Positions 50,842 to 62,706 of a DNA stretch of 64,000 bases are shown here, piece by piece. Both the position numbers and the translations under genes were made by a program. The notes beneath the pieces are model-generated. The model had not been told where the DNA came from, ran no database searches, and saw only the letters and a list, made by a program, of their open reading frames with translations. Source of the DNA: Streptomyces erythrochromogenes (GTDB taxonomy: Bacteria; Actinomycetota; Actinomycetes; Streptomycetales; Streptomycetaceae); the NCBI RefSeq assembly GCF_036170895.1, contig NZ_CP108036.1, forward strand, positions 6,545,501 through 6,609,500, given 5' to 3'. Positions within the stretch are counted from its first letter, which is position 1. Each line of letters starts with the position of its first letter.

Positions 50842-51900
50842 ATGTCGAAGCTGGGAGATCTCGGCGCCAAGCTGTACCGCGGTGAGGTCGGCTACGACTT
50901 CGTCGGAAAGCGCTTTCTCTGGTACGGCGTTTCCATCCTGATCACCATCACGGCGATCGTCGCCCTGGCCGTCCAGGGCCTGAACATGGGCATCGAGTTC
51001 AAGGGCGGAGCCGTCTTCACCACCCCGAAGACGACCGCCTCGGTCGCCAAGGTCACGGAGGACGCGGAGAAGGCCTCCGGCCACGACGCGATCGTCCAGG
51101 AGCTCGGCACCGGCGGCATGCGCATCCAGATCTCCGGTCTGGACACCGACGCCGCGGCCGACGTGAAGAAGCAACTGGCCGCCGACCTCAAGGTGACCGA
51201 GGCCGACATCAACGCCGACCTGGTCGGCCCCAGCTGGGGCGAGCAGATCGCGAACAAGGCCTGGACCGGCCTCGGCGTCTTCATGGTCCTCGTGGTGATC
51301 TACCTCGCCATCGCCTTCGAATGGCGCATGGCCGTCGCCGCGCTGATCGCCCTGATCCACGACCTCACCATCACCGTCGGCGTGTACGCGCTCGTCGGCT
51401 TCGAGGTCACCCCGGGCACCGTGATCGGTCTGCTGACCATCCTGGGTTACTCCCTCTACGACACCGTCGTCGTCTTCGACGGTCTCAAGGAGGGGTCGAA
51501 GGACATCACCAAGCAGACCCGCTACACCTTCAGCGAGATCGCCAACCGCAGCATCAACGGCACCCTGGTCCGTTCGATCAACACCACGGTCGTGGCGCTG
51601 CTCCCGGTCGCGGCCCTGCTGTTCATCGGCGGCGGCTTCCTGGGCGCCGGCATGCTGAACGACATCTCGCTGTCGCTGTTCGTCGGCCTCGCGGCCGGTG
51701 CGTACTCCTCGATCTTCATCGCGACCCCGCTGGTCGTGGACCTCAAGGAGCGCGAGCCGGCGATGAAGGCGCTGAAGAAGCGGGTGCTCGCCAAGCGCGC
51801 GTCCGCGGCGGCCAGGGGCGAGTCCCCGGACGACGCCCAGGGCTCCGAGGACGAGCCGCAGGTCGTGTCGCAGGGCCGGCAGCCGGGGCGGCGACGTTGA
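50842..51900 (+). CDS. secF: Protein translocase subunit SecF
   Basis: The protein has 352 residues from ATG 50842 with a near-perfect AAAGGAGG. GIEFKGGAVF (about 52) marks the P1-like domain, and six helices include the SecF hallmark YSLYDTVVVFDGLKE (about 209). It forms the SecDF complex. Its stop overlaps the TTG start of apt. Confidence 0.95.
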   Translation: MSKLGDLGAKLYRGEVGYDFVGKRFLWYGVSILITITAIVALAVQGLNMGIEFKGGAVFTTPKTTASVAKVTEDAEKASGHDAIVQELGTGGMRIQISGLDTDAAADVKKQLAADLKVTEADINADLVGPSWGEQIANKAWTGLGVFMVLVVIYLAIAFEWRMAVAALIALIHDLTITVGVYALVGFEVTPGTVIGLLTILGYSLYDTVVVFDGLKEGSKDITKQTRYTFSEIANRSINGTLVRSINTTVVALLPVAALLFIGGGFLGAGMLNDISLSLFVGLAAGAYSSIFIATPLVVDLKEREPAMKALKKRVLAKRASAAARGESPDDAQGSEDEPQVVSQGRQPGRRR

Positions 51901-52451
51901 CCGCACAGCTGTCCGACGACGTGCGGGCCCTCCTGCTCAGCCGGATCAAGGACGTGGCGGACTACCCGAAGCCGGGCGTGATGTTCAAGGACATCACCCC
52001 GCTGCTGGCGGACCCCGAGGCGTTCGGCGCGCTGACCGGCGCGCTCGTGGAGCTGGCCGGGCAGTACGGCGCGACGAAGATCGTCGGGCTGGAGGCGCGC
52101 GGGTTCATCCTCGCGGCCCCGGTGGCGGTGCAGGCTGGGATCGGCTTCGTGCCGGTCCGCAAGGCCGGCAAGCTGCCGGGCGCGACGCTCGCACAGTCGT
52201 ACGAGCTGGAGTACGGCACGGCGGAGATCGAGGTCCACGCGGAGGACCTGTCGGCCGGTGACCGGGTCATGGTCATCGACGACGTGCTGGCCACCGGCGG
52301 TACGGCCGAGGCCTCCCTCTCGCTGATCCGGCGGGCCGGGGCCGAGGTCGCCGGCGTGGCGGTCCTGATGGAGCTCTCGTTCCTCCCGGGCCGCGCCAAG
52401 CTGGCCGGGTCCCTCGCAGGGGCTCCGCTGGATGCGCTGATCGTGGTCTGA
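51897..52451 (+). CDS. apt: Adenine phosphoribosyltransferase
   Basis: TTG 51897 overlaps the secF stop (TTGA) and gives 184 residues; GTG 51921 is an alternative. The PRPP-binding motif VMVIDDVLATGGTA (about 122) and the purine-binding KIVGLEARGFILAAPVA are clear. It salvages adenine to AMP. Translational coupling to secF places purine salvage at the end of the export operon and just before relA. Confidence 0.93.
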   Translation: MTAQLSDDVRALLLSRIKDVADYPKPGVMFKDITPLLADPEAFGALTGALVELAGQYGATKIVGLEARGFILAAPVAVQAGIGFVPVRKAGKLPGATLAQSYELEYGTAEIEVHAEDLSAGDRVMVIDDVLATGGTAEASLSLIRRAGAEVAGVAVLMELSFLPGRAKLAGSLAGAPLDALIVV

Positions 52452-52480
52452 GCGGTCCTACCGCACCCACCCCGCAACGA

Positions 52481-52518
52481 GACGGCGGGCATCCGGAATC
52501 TCCCGGGTGCCCGCCGTC
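52481..52518 (+). terminator. Terminator after apt
   Basis: GACGGCGGGCATCCGG at 52481-52496 pairs with CCCGGGTGCCCGCCGTC at 52502-52518 with minor irregularity. No T tract follows. Confidence 0.7.
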
Positions 52519-52572
52519 CGCGTGCGCGGGCCGTTGCGACAGGCTCGGCGAACGGTGCGACCCAACCCTCGC

Positions 52573-52578
52573 TACGAT
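52573..52578 (+). promoter_or_regulatory. -10 element of relA
   Basis: TACGAT lies 76 bases before the relA start. The -35 is unclear. Confidence 0.35.
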
Positions 52579-52653
52579 GGGTTATCCGGACCGGACATGG
52601 GCACCGGATCCTCCCCCGGACTCCGTCTGGGGGGACCCCCGTGAGGAGCGCTC

Positions 52654-55104
<2,451 letters not shown>

Positions 55105-55114
55105 CGGACAGCGC

Positions 55115-55150
55115 GAGGGCCCCGGTACGGATCTCCGTACCGGGGCCCTC
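55115..55150. terminator. Bidirectional terminator between relA and the DUF349 gene
   Basis: GAGGGCCCCGGTACGG at 55115-55130 pairs perfectly with CCGTACCGGGGCCCTC at 55135-55150 around ATCT. Confidence 0.85.
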
Positions 55151-55171
55151 GTCGTGCACGGGCGGCCCGAA

Positions 55172-56401
55172 TCAGCCGCCGAACTCCTCCAGGCCCTTCA
55201 GCGCCTGGTCCAGCAGGGCCTGGCGGCCCTCCAGCTCACGCGCCAGCTTGTCGGCCTTCGCGTTGTTGCCCGCGGCGCGCGCCGCGTCGATCTGCTGGCG
55301 CAGCTTGTCGACCGCCGCCTGGAGCTGACCCGTCAGGCCGGCCGCACGCGCCCGCGCCTCCGGGTTCGTACGGCGCCACTCGCCCTCCTCGGCCTCCTGG
55401 ATCGCCCGCTCCACCGCGTGCATCCGGCCCTCGACCTTCGGCCGGGCGTCGCGCGGCACGTGGCCGATGCCCTCCCAGCGCTCGTTGAGGGAGCGGAACG
55501 CGGCACGGGCCGCCTTCAGGTCCGTAACGGGAACGAGCTTCTCGGCCTCGTCGGCCAGCTCCTCCTTGAGCTTCAGGTTCTCGATCTGCTCGGCGTCACG
55601 CTCCGCGAACACCTCGCTGCGGGCCGCGAAGAACACGTCCTGCGCACCGCGGAAACGGTTCCACAGGTCGTCCTCGGCCTCGCGCTGCGCCCGGCCCGCC
55701 GCCTTCCAGTCCGCCATCAGCTCGCGGTAGCGGGCGGCCGTCGGACCCCAGTCGGTCGACTTCGACAGCGACTCGGCCTCCGAGACCAGCTTCTCCTTGA
55801 CCTTGCGGGCGTCCTCGCGCTGCGCGTCCAGCGAGGCGAAGTGCGCCTTGCGGCGCTTGGAGAAGGCGGAACGGGCGTGCGAGAACCGGTGCCACAGCTC
55901 GTCGTCCGACTTGCGGTCCAGGCGCGGCAGGCCCTTCCAGATGTCCACCAGGGCGCGCAGCCGCTCGCCGGCGCTGCGCCACTGGTCGCTCTGCGCCAGC
56001 TGCTCGGCCTCGGCGACCAGCGCGTCCTTGGCCGCCCGGGCCTCGTCCGCCTGCTTGGCCTTGGCGACCTTGCGCTCCTCGCGCCGGGACTCCACGGTCT
56101 CGACCAGCTTGTCCAGCCGCACGCGCAGGGCGTCCAGGTCGCCCACGGCGTGGTGCTCGTCGACCTGCGTACGCAGGTGGTCGATCGCCGTCTGCGCGTC
56201 CTTGGCGGACAGATCAGTGGTCCGCACCCGCTTTTCGAGGAGGCCGATCTCGACCACCAGGCCCTCGTACTTGCGCTCGAAGTAGGCCAGGGCCTCCTCG
56301 GGGGTGCCCGCCTGCCACGAACCGACGACCTGCTCGCCATCGGAAGTACGCACGTACACGGTGCCCGTCTCGTCGACTCGGCCCCACGGGTCGCTGCTCA
56401 C
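55172..56401 (-). CDS. DUF349 coiled-coil protein
   Basis: The protein has 409 residues from GTG 56401, with GGAGGAGG upstream; the 56527 start is not supported. It is almost entirely helical and highly charged, with several DUF349 repeats of the type DWGPTAARYRELMADWKAAGRAQREAEDDLWNRFRGA, beginning near residues 150, 230 and 300. An N-terminal 40 residues (RVDETGTVYVRTSDGEQVVGSW) form a small separate unit. Function is unknown. Confidence 0.88.
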   Translation of the reverse strand: MSSDPWGRVDETGTVYVRTSDGEQVVGSWQAGTPEEALAYFERKYEGLVVEIGLLEKRVRTTDLSAKDAQTAIDHLRTQVDEHHAVGDLDALRVRLDKLVETVESRREERKVAKAKQADEARAAKDALVAEAEQLAQSDQWRSAGERLRALVDIWKGLPRLDRKSDDELWHRFSHARSAFSKRRKAHFASLDAQREDARKVKEKLVSEAESLSKSTDWGPTAARYRELMADWKAAGRAQREAEDDLWNRFRGAQDVFFAARSEVFAERDAEQIENLKLKEELADEAEKLVPVTDLKAARAAFRSLNERWEGIGHVPRDARPKVEGRMHAVERAIQEAEEGEWRRTNPEARARAAGLTGQLQAAVDKLRQQIDAARAAGNNAKADKLARELEGRQALLDQALKGLEEFGG

Positions 56402-56588
56402 AGCGCCTCCTCCACCTGATGCCTGCGAGGGGTTCACCCCCTGGGCATCGTCCACAGTTTCCTGGGGCGGGCAGCGCCCGCCCTGCACAACGCCAACATA
56501 GGCGACCGCCGGGCCGGCTGTCCGCATCCCGCACGACGGAATATCGGCGTACGGGCGCGGGCCGGCCGGCCCGGGGTCGCGTCACCCG

Positions 56589-57380
56589 TCAGTTCTGGGT
56601 GACCGTGCCCTTCTCGATCTTGACCTCGTTCTTCGGCGCACCGTCCTGGCCGCCGTCGACCGTGCCGGCCTTGGAGATCTCCTCCAGGACCTTGAGGCCG
56701 GCCGCGTCGATCTTGCCGAACGGCGTGTAGGTCGGCGTCAGCGGGCTGTCCTTGTAGACCAGGAAGAACTGGCTGCCGCCCGAGCCGGGCTGGCCGGTGT
56801 TGGCCATCGCCACCGTGCCGGCCGGGTAGATCACCTGGCCCTGCTCGTTGGCCTTGCCGAGGGAGTCCAGGTTCTCGTCCGGGATGTTGTAGCCCGGGCC
56901 GCCGCGGCCGGTGCCCTCGGGGTCGCCGCACTGGAGCACGAAGATCCCGCCGGCCGTCAGCCGGTGGCACTTGGTGTTGTCGAAGTAGCCCTTGTCGGCG
57001 AGCGACTTGAACGAGTTCACGGTCTGCGGGGTCTTCGCCGCGTCCATCGCGAAGTTGATGTCACCGGCACTGGTCTTCAGCGCGAAGGTGTACTTCCCCT
57101 TCTGGTCGATCGCCATCTCCGGCGAGGGGGACTGCTTCGGCTCGGGCGGGGTCGCCGAGGACGACGGGTTCGCCGCCGGGTCCGAGGCCTGGTCCTTCTT
57201 GTCCTTGTCGAAGACACCGCCCACGATCAGGCCCACCAGCGTCGCGATCACCACAGCGACCACCGCGCCGATCACCGCCGCCCGCTGGCGGCCCTTCTTC
57301 CGGGCCTCGGCGCGGCGCTTCTGCTGGCGCTCGTACTTCTCCCTGGCGAGCTGTCGCCGCCGCTGATCGCTCGTGACCAC
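56589..57380 (-). CDS. Membrane-anchored cyclophilin-type peptidyl-prolyl isomerase
   Basis: The protein has 263 residues from GTG 57380, with AAGGAGA upstream. A basic head (DQRRRQLAREKYERQQKRRAEARKKGRQR) precedes one membrane helix (AAVIGAVVAVVIATLVGLIVGGVF, about 33-56). A Ser/Pro linker leads to the cyclophilin domain (about 95-260: TPQTVNSFKSLADKGYFDNTKCHR, GTVAMANTGQPGSGGSQFFLV). It should face outward and speed proline isomerisation in exported proteins, in keeping with nearby sec genes. Confidence 0.92.
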   Translation of the reverse strand: MVTSDQRRRQLAREKYERQQKRRAEARKKGRQRAAVIGAVVAVVIATLVGLIVGGVFDKDKKDQASDPAANPSSSATPPEPKQSPSPEMAIDQKGKYTFALKTSAGDINFAMDAAKTPQTVNSFKSLADKGYFDNTKCHRLTAGGIFVLQCGDPEGTGRGGPGYNIPDENLDSLGKANEQGQVIYPAGTVAMANTGQPGSGGSQFFLVYKDSPLTPTYTPFGKIDAAGLKVLEEISKAGTVDGGQDGAPKNEVKIEKGTVTQN

Positions 57381-57472
57381 GGGGTCGTCTCCTTGTACGT
57401 GTCTGATACTGCTGTCCGGGCTGGGATAGGCCGTACCGTATATGGGTTCGCTGTGTAATGAGCGGCGCCGGT

Positions 57473-57478
57473 AGGCTC
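57473..57478 (+). promoter_or_regulatory. -10 element of the MBL-fold gene
   Basis: TAGGCT lies about 57 bases before the start and probably serves the MBL-hisS unit. Confidence 0.35.
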
Positions 57479-57534
57479 TGAGCAGCAGGATTGAAGACCT
57501 GCAGCCTCCCGCCGGACGACGATTGAGGACGAAC

Positions 57535-58248
57535 GTGCTGATTGCCGGGTTCCCCGCAGGCGCTTGGGGCACCAACTGCTACGTGGTCGCCCCCGCCGCC
57601 GGCGAGGAGTGCGTCATCATCGACCCGGGCCACCAGGCCGCCCAGGGTGTCGAGGAGACGCTGAAGAAGCATCGGCTCAAGCCCGTCGCGGTCGTTCTGA
57701 CCCACGGCCACATCGATCATGTGGCCTCGGTGGTCCCGGTGTGCGGAGCACACGACGTACCGGCCTGGATCCACCCCGAGGACCGCTACATGATGAGCGA
57801 CCCGGAGAAGGCCCTCGGCCGCTCCATCGGGATGCCCCTCATGGGCGAGCTGACCGTGGGGGAGCCGGACGACGTGCGCGAGCTGGCCGACGGCGCCGCC
57901 CTGAAATTGGCCGGAATGGACTTCTCCGTGGCGCACGCGCCGGGCCATACCAAGGGGTCGGTGACCTTCCGGATGCCCGAGCTGGCCGACATCCCGCCGG
58001 TCTTCTTCTCGGGCGACCTGCTCTTCGCCGGCTCCATCGGACGAACCGACCTGCCGGGCGGCTCCCACGCCGAGATGCTCGATTCGCTGGCCCGCGTGTG
58101 CCTGCCGCTCGACGACTCGACCGTGGTGCTGTCCGGCCACGGTCCCCAGACCACCATCGGCCGCGAGCGCGTGACCAACCCGTACCTGCGGGAGGTCGCC
58201 GCCGGCCTGGCAGCGGACCCGACAGCCGCTCCACGACGAGGAATGTGA
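57535..58248 (+). CDS. Metallo-beta-lactamase-fold hydrolase (glyoxalase II-like)
   Basis: The protein has 237 residues from GTG 57535, with GAGGA five bases upstream. Metal ligands are THGHIDH (about 56-62), HAPGHTKGS (about 134) and [20 protein letters not shown] (about 158). The family includes hydroxyacylglutathione hydrolases and other thioester hydrolases; Streptomyces lack glutathione, so a mycothiol or other substrate would be expected. It lies 10 bases before hisS and is co-transcribed with it. Confidence 0.9.
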   Translation: MLIAGFPAGAWGTNCYVVAPAAGEECVIIDPGHQAAQGVEETLKKHRLKPVAVVLTHGHIDHVASVVPVCGAHDVPAWIHPEDRYMMSDPEKALGRSIGMPLMGELTVGEPDDVRELADGAALKLAGMDFSVAHAPGHTKGSVTFRMPELADIPPVFFSGDLLFAGSIGRTDLPGGSHAEMLDSLARVCLPLDDSTVVLSGHGPQTTIGRERVTNPYLREVAAGLAADPTAAPRRGM

Positions 58249-58258
58249 CGAGAGTTTC

Positions 58259-59521
58259 GTGGCTACTTTCAAGGCCCCCAAGGGCACGTACGACCTGATC
58301 CCGCCGGTCTCGGTCAAGTACCTGGCGGTGCGCGAGGCCATTGCGGCCCCGCTCCGCAACTCCGGCTACGGCTACATCGAGACCCCCGGCTTCGAGGACG
58401 TCGGCCTCTTCGCCCGCGGCGTCGGGGAGTCCACCGACATCGTCTCCAAGGAGATGTACGCCTTCGAGACCAAGGGCGGCGACCAGCTGGCACTGCGCCC
58501 CGAGGGCACCGCCTCGGTTCTGCGCGCGGCTCTGGAGGCCAGCCTGCACAAGCAGGGCAACCTGCCGGTGAAGCTCTGGTACTCCGGTTCCTACTACCGC
58601 TACGAACGCCCGCAGAAGGGCCGCTACCGCCACTTCTCGCAGGTGGGCGCCGAGGCCATCGGTGCCGAGGACCCGGCCCTGGACGCCGAGCTGATCATCC
58701 TGGCCGACCAGGCCTACCGCTCGCTCGGCCTGCGCAACTTCCGGATCCTGCTGAACTCGCTCGGCGACAAGGAGTGCCGCCCGGTGTACCGGGAGGCGCT
58801 GCAGGGCTTCCTGCGCGGCCTGGACCTGGACGAGGAGACCGTCCGACGGGCCGAGATCAACCCGCTGCGCGTCCTGGACGACAAGCGGCCCGACGTGCAG
58901 AAGCAGCTCGTCGGCGCGCCGGTGCTGCGCGACTACCTGTGCGACGCGTGCAAGGCGTACCACGAGGAGGTGCGGGCGCTGATCACGGCGGCCGGGGTCG
59001 CCTTCGAGGACGACGAGAAGCTGGTGCGCGGGCTCGACTACTACACCCGCACCACTTTCGAGTTCGTGCACGACGGTCTGGGCTCGCAGTCCGCGGTGGG
59101 CGGCGGCGGCCGCTACGACGGCCTGTCCGAGATGATCGGCGGACCGGCACTGCCGTCGGTGGGCTGGGCGCTGGGCGTGGACCGCACGGTCCTTGCCCTG
59201 GAGGCCGAGGGCGTCGAGCTCGACATCCCGGCGTCCACGTCGGTGTTCGCCGTCGCGCTGGGCGAGGAGGCCCGACGGGTGCTCTTCGGCAAGGTCACCG
59301 AGCTCCGCAAGGCGGGTGTCGCGGCCGACTTCTCGTTCGGGGGCAAGGGCCTCAAGGGCGCGATGAAGGACGCGAACCGCTCCGGTGCCCGCTTCGCCGT
59401 GGTCGCCGGAGAGCGCGACCTGGCCGAGGGCATGGTCCAGCTCAAGGACATGGAGTCCGGGGAGCAGTCCCCGGTCGCCCTCGCCGAGCTGATCGACACG
59501 GTCAAGGCCCGCCTCGCCTGA
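58259..59521 (+). CDS. hisS: Histidyl-tRNA synthetase
   Basis: The protein has 420 residues from GTG 58259. Class II motifs are present: motif 1 region ([13 protein letters not shown]), motif 2 ([25 protein letters not shown]), the HisS-specific [14 protein letters not shown] (about 257) and motif 3 in [12 protein letters not shown]. The C-terminal anticodon-binding domain follows. It charges tRNA-His. Confidence 0.96.
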   Translation: MATFKAPKGTYDLIPPVSVKYLAVREAIAAPLRNSGYGYIETPGFEDVGLFARGVGESTDIVSKEMYAFETKGGDQLALRPEGTASVLRAALEASLHKQGNLPVKLWYSGSYYRYERPQKGRYRHFSQVGAEAIGAEDPALDAELIILADQAYRSLGLRNFRILLNSLGDKECRPVYREALQGFLRGLDLDEETVRRAEINPLRVLDDKRPDVQKQLVGAPVLRDYLCDACKAYHEEVRALITAAGVAFEDDEKLVRGLDYYTRTTFEFVHDGLGSQSAVGGGGRYDGLSEMIGGPALPSVGWALGVDRTVLALEAEGVELDIPASTSVFAVALGEEARRVLFGKVTELRKAGVAADFSFGGKGLKGAMKDANRSGARFAVVAGERDLAEGMVQLKDMESGEQSPVALAELIDTVKARLA

Positions 59522-59543
59522 CGGCTGCGGCAGGAACGCGTGA

Positions 59544-59579
59544 GGACGGGGCCGGGGATCTTTCCCCGGCCCCGTCCGT
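59544..59579 (+). terminator. Terminator after hisS
   Basis: GGACGGGGCCGGGGA at 59544-59558 pairs with TCCCCGGCCCCGTCC at 59563-59577 around TCTT. Confidence 0.78.
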
Positions 59580-59641
59580 TCACAGGCTCGTACGGCACAA
59601 TGGCCCGTGCTTGATCACCTTGCAGATGTGGAGCGGGCGGT

Positions 59642-60259
59642 ATGACGACACGAAGCACGGACGCGGACACCGCCGGGGGGACGACCTTCGGGGCCAGCCG
59701 GGCGCTGGCCCTGCTGCTGGTGATCACGGGGGCTGCGGGCCTGCTCGCCGCCTGGGTGATCACGATCGACAAGTTCAAGCTGCTGGAGGACCCGAACTTC
59801 ACCCCGGGCTGCAGCCTCAACCCGGTCGTCTCCTGCGGCAACATCATGAAGAGCGACCAGGCGGCCGTCTTCGGCTTCCCGAACCCCATGCTCGGCCTCG
59901 TCGCCTACGGCATCGTGATCTGCGTCGGCATGAGCATCTTGGCCGGGGCCCGCTTCCGCCGCTGGTACTGGCTCACCTTCAACGCCGGCACCCTCTTCGG
60001 CGTCGTCTTCTGCGCATGGCTCACCTACCAGTCGCTCTACAACATCAACGCGCTGTGCCTGTGGTGCAGCCTGGCCTGGGTCGCCACGATCCTGATGTTC
60101 TGGTACGTCACCTCGCACAACGTCCGCGAGGGGCTGCTGCCGGCGCCGGGCTGGCTCAAGAGCTTCTTCGAGGAGTTCACCTGGGTGCTGCCGGCGCTGC
60201 ACATCGGGATCATCGGGATGCTGATCCTGACCCGCTGGTGGGACTTCTGGACCTCCTGA
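59642..60259 (+). CDS. Vitamin K epoxide reductase (VKOR) family protein
   Basis: The protein has 205 residues from ATG 59642 with GGAG upstream. It has five likely helices. The loop cysteines in CSLNPVVSCG (about 57-66) and the active-site CLWC (about 139-142) are those of VKOR enzymes. Bacterial VKOR re-oxidises DsbA-like proteins with quinone, supplying disulfides outside the cell. No DsbA partner lies next to it; the DsbA-like protein at 21928 is cytoplasmic. Confidence 0.92.
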   Translation: MTTRSTDADTAGGTTFGASRALALLLVITGAAGLLAAWVITIDKFKLLEDPNFTPGCSLNPVVSCGNIMKSDQAAVFGFPNPMLGLVAYGIVICVGMSILAGARFRRWYWLTFNAGTLFGVVFCAWLTYQSLYNINALCLWCSLAWVATILMFWYVTSHNVREGLLPAPGWLKSFFEEFTWVLPALHIGIIGMLILTRWWDFWTS

Positions 60260-60288
60260 CGGCGGGCCGCCCTGTCGGTGGACTCGCT

Positions 60289-60294
60289 TAGGCT
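60289..60294 (+). promoter_or_regulatory. -10 element for leaderless rarA mRNA
   Basis: TAGGCT is followed by six bases and GTG 60301, with no ribosome binding site. Confidence 0.5.
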
Positions 60295-60300
60295 TCCCGT

Positions 60301-61659
60301 GTGGAACCAGACCTGTTCACCGCAGCCGCCGAAGAGCGCCAGGAGAAGGACCCCGCGAGTTCGCCGCTCGCCGTCCGGATGCGTCCGCGCACCCTGGACG
60401 AGGTCGTCGGCCAGCAGCACCTGCTGAAGCCCGGATCACCGCTGCGGCGGCTGGTCGGCGAAGGGGCCGGCGGCCCGGCCGGTGCCTCCTCGGTGATCCT
60501 CTGGGGCCCGCCCGGCATCGGGAAGACGACCCTCGCCTACGTGGTCAGCCAGGCCACGCAGAAGCGCTTCGTGGAGCTCTCCGCCATCACGGCGGGCGTC
60601 AAGGAGGTACGGGCCGTCATCGAGGGCGCGCGCCGTGCGGCCGGGGGCTACGGCAAGGAGACCGTCCTCTTCCTCGACGAGATCCACCGCTTCAGCAAGG
60701 CCCAGCAGGACTCCCTGCTGCCGGCCGTCGAGAACCGGTGGGTGACGCTGATCGCGGCCACCACGGAGAACCCCTACTTCTCGATCATCTCCCCGCTGCT
60801 GTCGCGATCGCTGCTGCTGACGCTGGAACCGCTGACCGACGACGACCTGAGCGCGCTGATGCGGCGCGCGCTCACGGAGGAGCGGGGCCTGGCCGGGGCG
60901 GTGACCCTGCCCGAGGACGCCGAGGCGCACCTGCTGAGGATCGCCGGCGGTGACGCCCGGCGGGCGCTGACCGCGCTGGAGGCGGGGGCCGGCTCGGCCA
61001 TCGCCAAGGGCGAGGAGGAGATCACCCTCCAGACGCTGGAGGGGGCGGTCGACCGGGCGGCGGTCCGCTACGACCGGGACGGCGACCAGCACTACGACGT
61101 GGCGAGCGCGCTCATCAAGTCGATCCGCGGCTCCGACGTGGACGCCGCGCTGCACTACCTCGCGCGGATGATCGAGGCCGGCGAGGACCCCCGGTTCATC
61201 GCGCGCCGGCTGATGATCTCCGCGAGCGAGGACATCGGCCTGGCCGACCCCACGGCGCTGCCGATCGCGGTGGCCGCGGCCCAGGCGGTGGCGATGATCG
61301 GCTTCCCGGAGGCCGCGCTGACCCTCTCGCACGCCACGATCGCCCTGGCCCTCGCCCCGAAGTCGAACACGGCCACGACCGCGATCGGCGCCGCGCTGGC
61401 CGACGTACGCGCGGGCCTGGCGGGCTCCGTCCCGACGCATCTGCGGGACGGCCACTACAAGGGCGCGGCGAAGCTCGGGCACGCGGTGGGGTACGTGTAC
61501 CCGCACGACGTGCCGGGCGCCATCGCGGCCCAGCAGTACGCCCCGGACGAGATCCACGGGAAGCGGTACTACGAGCCGACCCGCTACGGCGCCGAAGCGC
61601 GCTACGCGGACGTGGTGGAGAAGGTCCGCGAGCGCCTGCGCGGGACCGACCGCGGCTGA
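60301..61659 (+). CDS. rarA: Replication-associated recombination AAA+ protein RarA/MgsA
   Basis: The 452-residue protein starts at GTG 60301. Walker A is [12 protein letters not shown] (about 69), Walker [20 protein letters not shown] (about 122), and sensor 1 is in [21 protein letters not shown]. The C-terminal MgsA tetramerisation region includes [29 protein letters not shown]. It acts at stalled replication forks. The N-terminal [11 protein letters not shown] resembles a clamp-binding peptide. Confidence 0.94.
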   Translation: MEPDLFTAAAEERQEKDPASSPLAVRMRPRTLDEVVGQQHLLKPGSPLRRLVGEGAGGPAGASSVILWGPPGIGKTTLAYVVSQATQKRFVELSAITAGVKEVRAVIEGARRAAGGYGKETVLFLDEIHRFSKAQQDSLLPAVENRWVTLIAATTENPYFSIISPLLSRSLLLTLEPLTDDDLSALMRRALTEERGLAGAVTLPEDAEAHLLRIAGGDARRALTALEAGAGSAIAKGEEEITLQTLEGAVDRAAVRYDRDGDQHYDVASALIKSIRGSDVDAALHYLARMIEAGEDPRFIARRLMISASEDIGLADPTALPIAVAAAQAVAMIGFPEAALTLSHATIALALAPKSNTATTAIGAALADVRAGLAGSVPTHLRDGHYKGAAKLGHAVGYVYPHDVPGAIAAQQYAPDEIHGKRYYEPTRYGAEARYADVVEKVRERLRGTDRG

Positions 61660-61693
61660 GGCGTCCCCGGCGGGGGCGTCCTGGCCGCGGTAC

Positions 61694-61699
61694 TAGGCT
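61694..61699 (+). promoter_or_regulatory. -10 element for a leaderless mRNA
   Basis: TAGGCT, six bases, then GTG 61706: the same arrangement as rarA. Confidence 0.5.
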
Positions 61700-61705
61700 G
61701 CCCGG

Positions 61706-62611
61706 GTGACCACGGACCTCCCCACCTGCGCCTGCTGCGGCGACGCGCTCGCCGACGAGCGCCGCATCGACTTCGGCTTCAACCTGCCCGACGCCGCCCT
61801 CGGGGCGCCCGAGGAGGCCCTCCACCGGCTCGGCGTGCGCGCCCTGCTCCGGGTGGACGGGATCGGCTCATTCATCCGCTGCCTGCTGCCCGTCCGGCTG
61901 ACCCACGACACCGAGCTGGTGCTCGGGGCCTGGGTGGAGGTGGACGACGCCACCCTGCGGCGCGCCCACGAGCTGTGGGAGCAGCCCGGCTACGCGGACC
62001 TGTCCGTCGAGGGCACCTTCGCCAACCGGATCCAGCCCTGGGGCGACGACCTGCTCGGCGCCGCGGTCACCGCGAAGGTCGCCGACCCGGAGGAGCTGCC
62101 CTGCGTCGTCGACGTGCGCCACCCGGTGGCCTCCCGCGTCCTGACGCGGACCTGGGACCGCGACCACGTCCTCAGCCGCTTCCCGTACCCGCTGCCGGTG
62201 GACGTGCGCACCGATCTCGGCGGCCGCTGGTCGGTCCTGCGCACCGCCGGTCTCAGCGCCTCCTTCGCCGACGGCGCGGACCACTTCACCGCCGAGGACC
62301 GCAGCGCCTCCGTCAGCCTGATGCGGGACGACGTCCCCGGCCGCGCCCCCGCGGACTTCCTCACGGAGCTGCTGTCCGGCGCGCCCGACACCCGGCCCGC
62401 CCAGCGCGTACGGGAACCGCTGGGCGGGGGAGTGCGGTACGCGTTCTGGCTGACCCCGCAGGACAACGGCCGGCCGCGGCACGAGTTCTACGGCATGGCC
62501 GTCGCCCCCGGCATCGCCGCCGGGCTGTACTGCTCCTACGAGGACGCCGCCGACCTGGCCTGGGCCCAGCGGATCTGGCGCTCGCTCGACCACGCCGTGA
62601 ACACCCTCTAG
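61706..62611 (+). CDS. DUF2199-like protein
   Basis: The protein has 301 residues from GTG 61706. It begins with a CACC zinc-like knuckle (LPTCACCGDAL) and continues with DUF2199-type sequence (GSFIRCLLPVRLTHDTELVLGAWVEVD, FANRIQPWG, VDVRHPVASRVLTRTWDRDHVLSRFPYPLP). The final 100 residues (DFLTELLSGAPDTRPAQRVREPLGGGVRYAFWLTP) look like a second domain. There is no catalytic evidence; the role is unknown. Confidence 0.75.
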   Translation: MTTDLPTCACCGDALADERRIDFGFNLPDAALGAPEEALHRLGVRALLRVDGIGSFIRCLLPVRLTHDTELVLGAWVEVDDATLRRAHELWEQPGYADLSVEGTFANRIQPWGDDLLGAAVTAKVADPEELPCVVDVRHPVASRVLTRTWDRDHVLSRFPYPLPVDVRTDLGGRWSVLRTAGLSASFADGADHFTAEDRSASVSLMRDDVPGRAPADFLTELLSGAPDTRPAQRVREPLGGGVRYAFWLTPQDNGRPRHEFYGMAVAPGIAAGLYCSYEDAADLAWAQRIWRSLDHAVNTL

Positions 62612-62706
62612 CCCGCTACACCGGCATCAAGGCCGAGTACGGGCTGTCCGTGACCGAGCTGGAGAAGCGGCCGCTCCAGGAGATGCTGGCCGGCTGCCCT
62701 CAGTGA
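62612..62706 (+). pseudogene. Coding-like remnant after the DUF2199-like gene
   Basis: In a different frame from the preceding gene, codons after about 62618 read YTGIKAEYGLSVTELEKRP then LQEMLAGCPQ and stop at 62706. G or C fills nearly every third position, so this looks like the tail of a lost gene. There is no start codon with a ribosome binding site. Confidence 0.3.
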
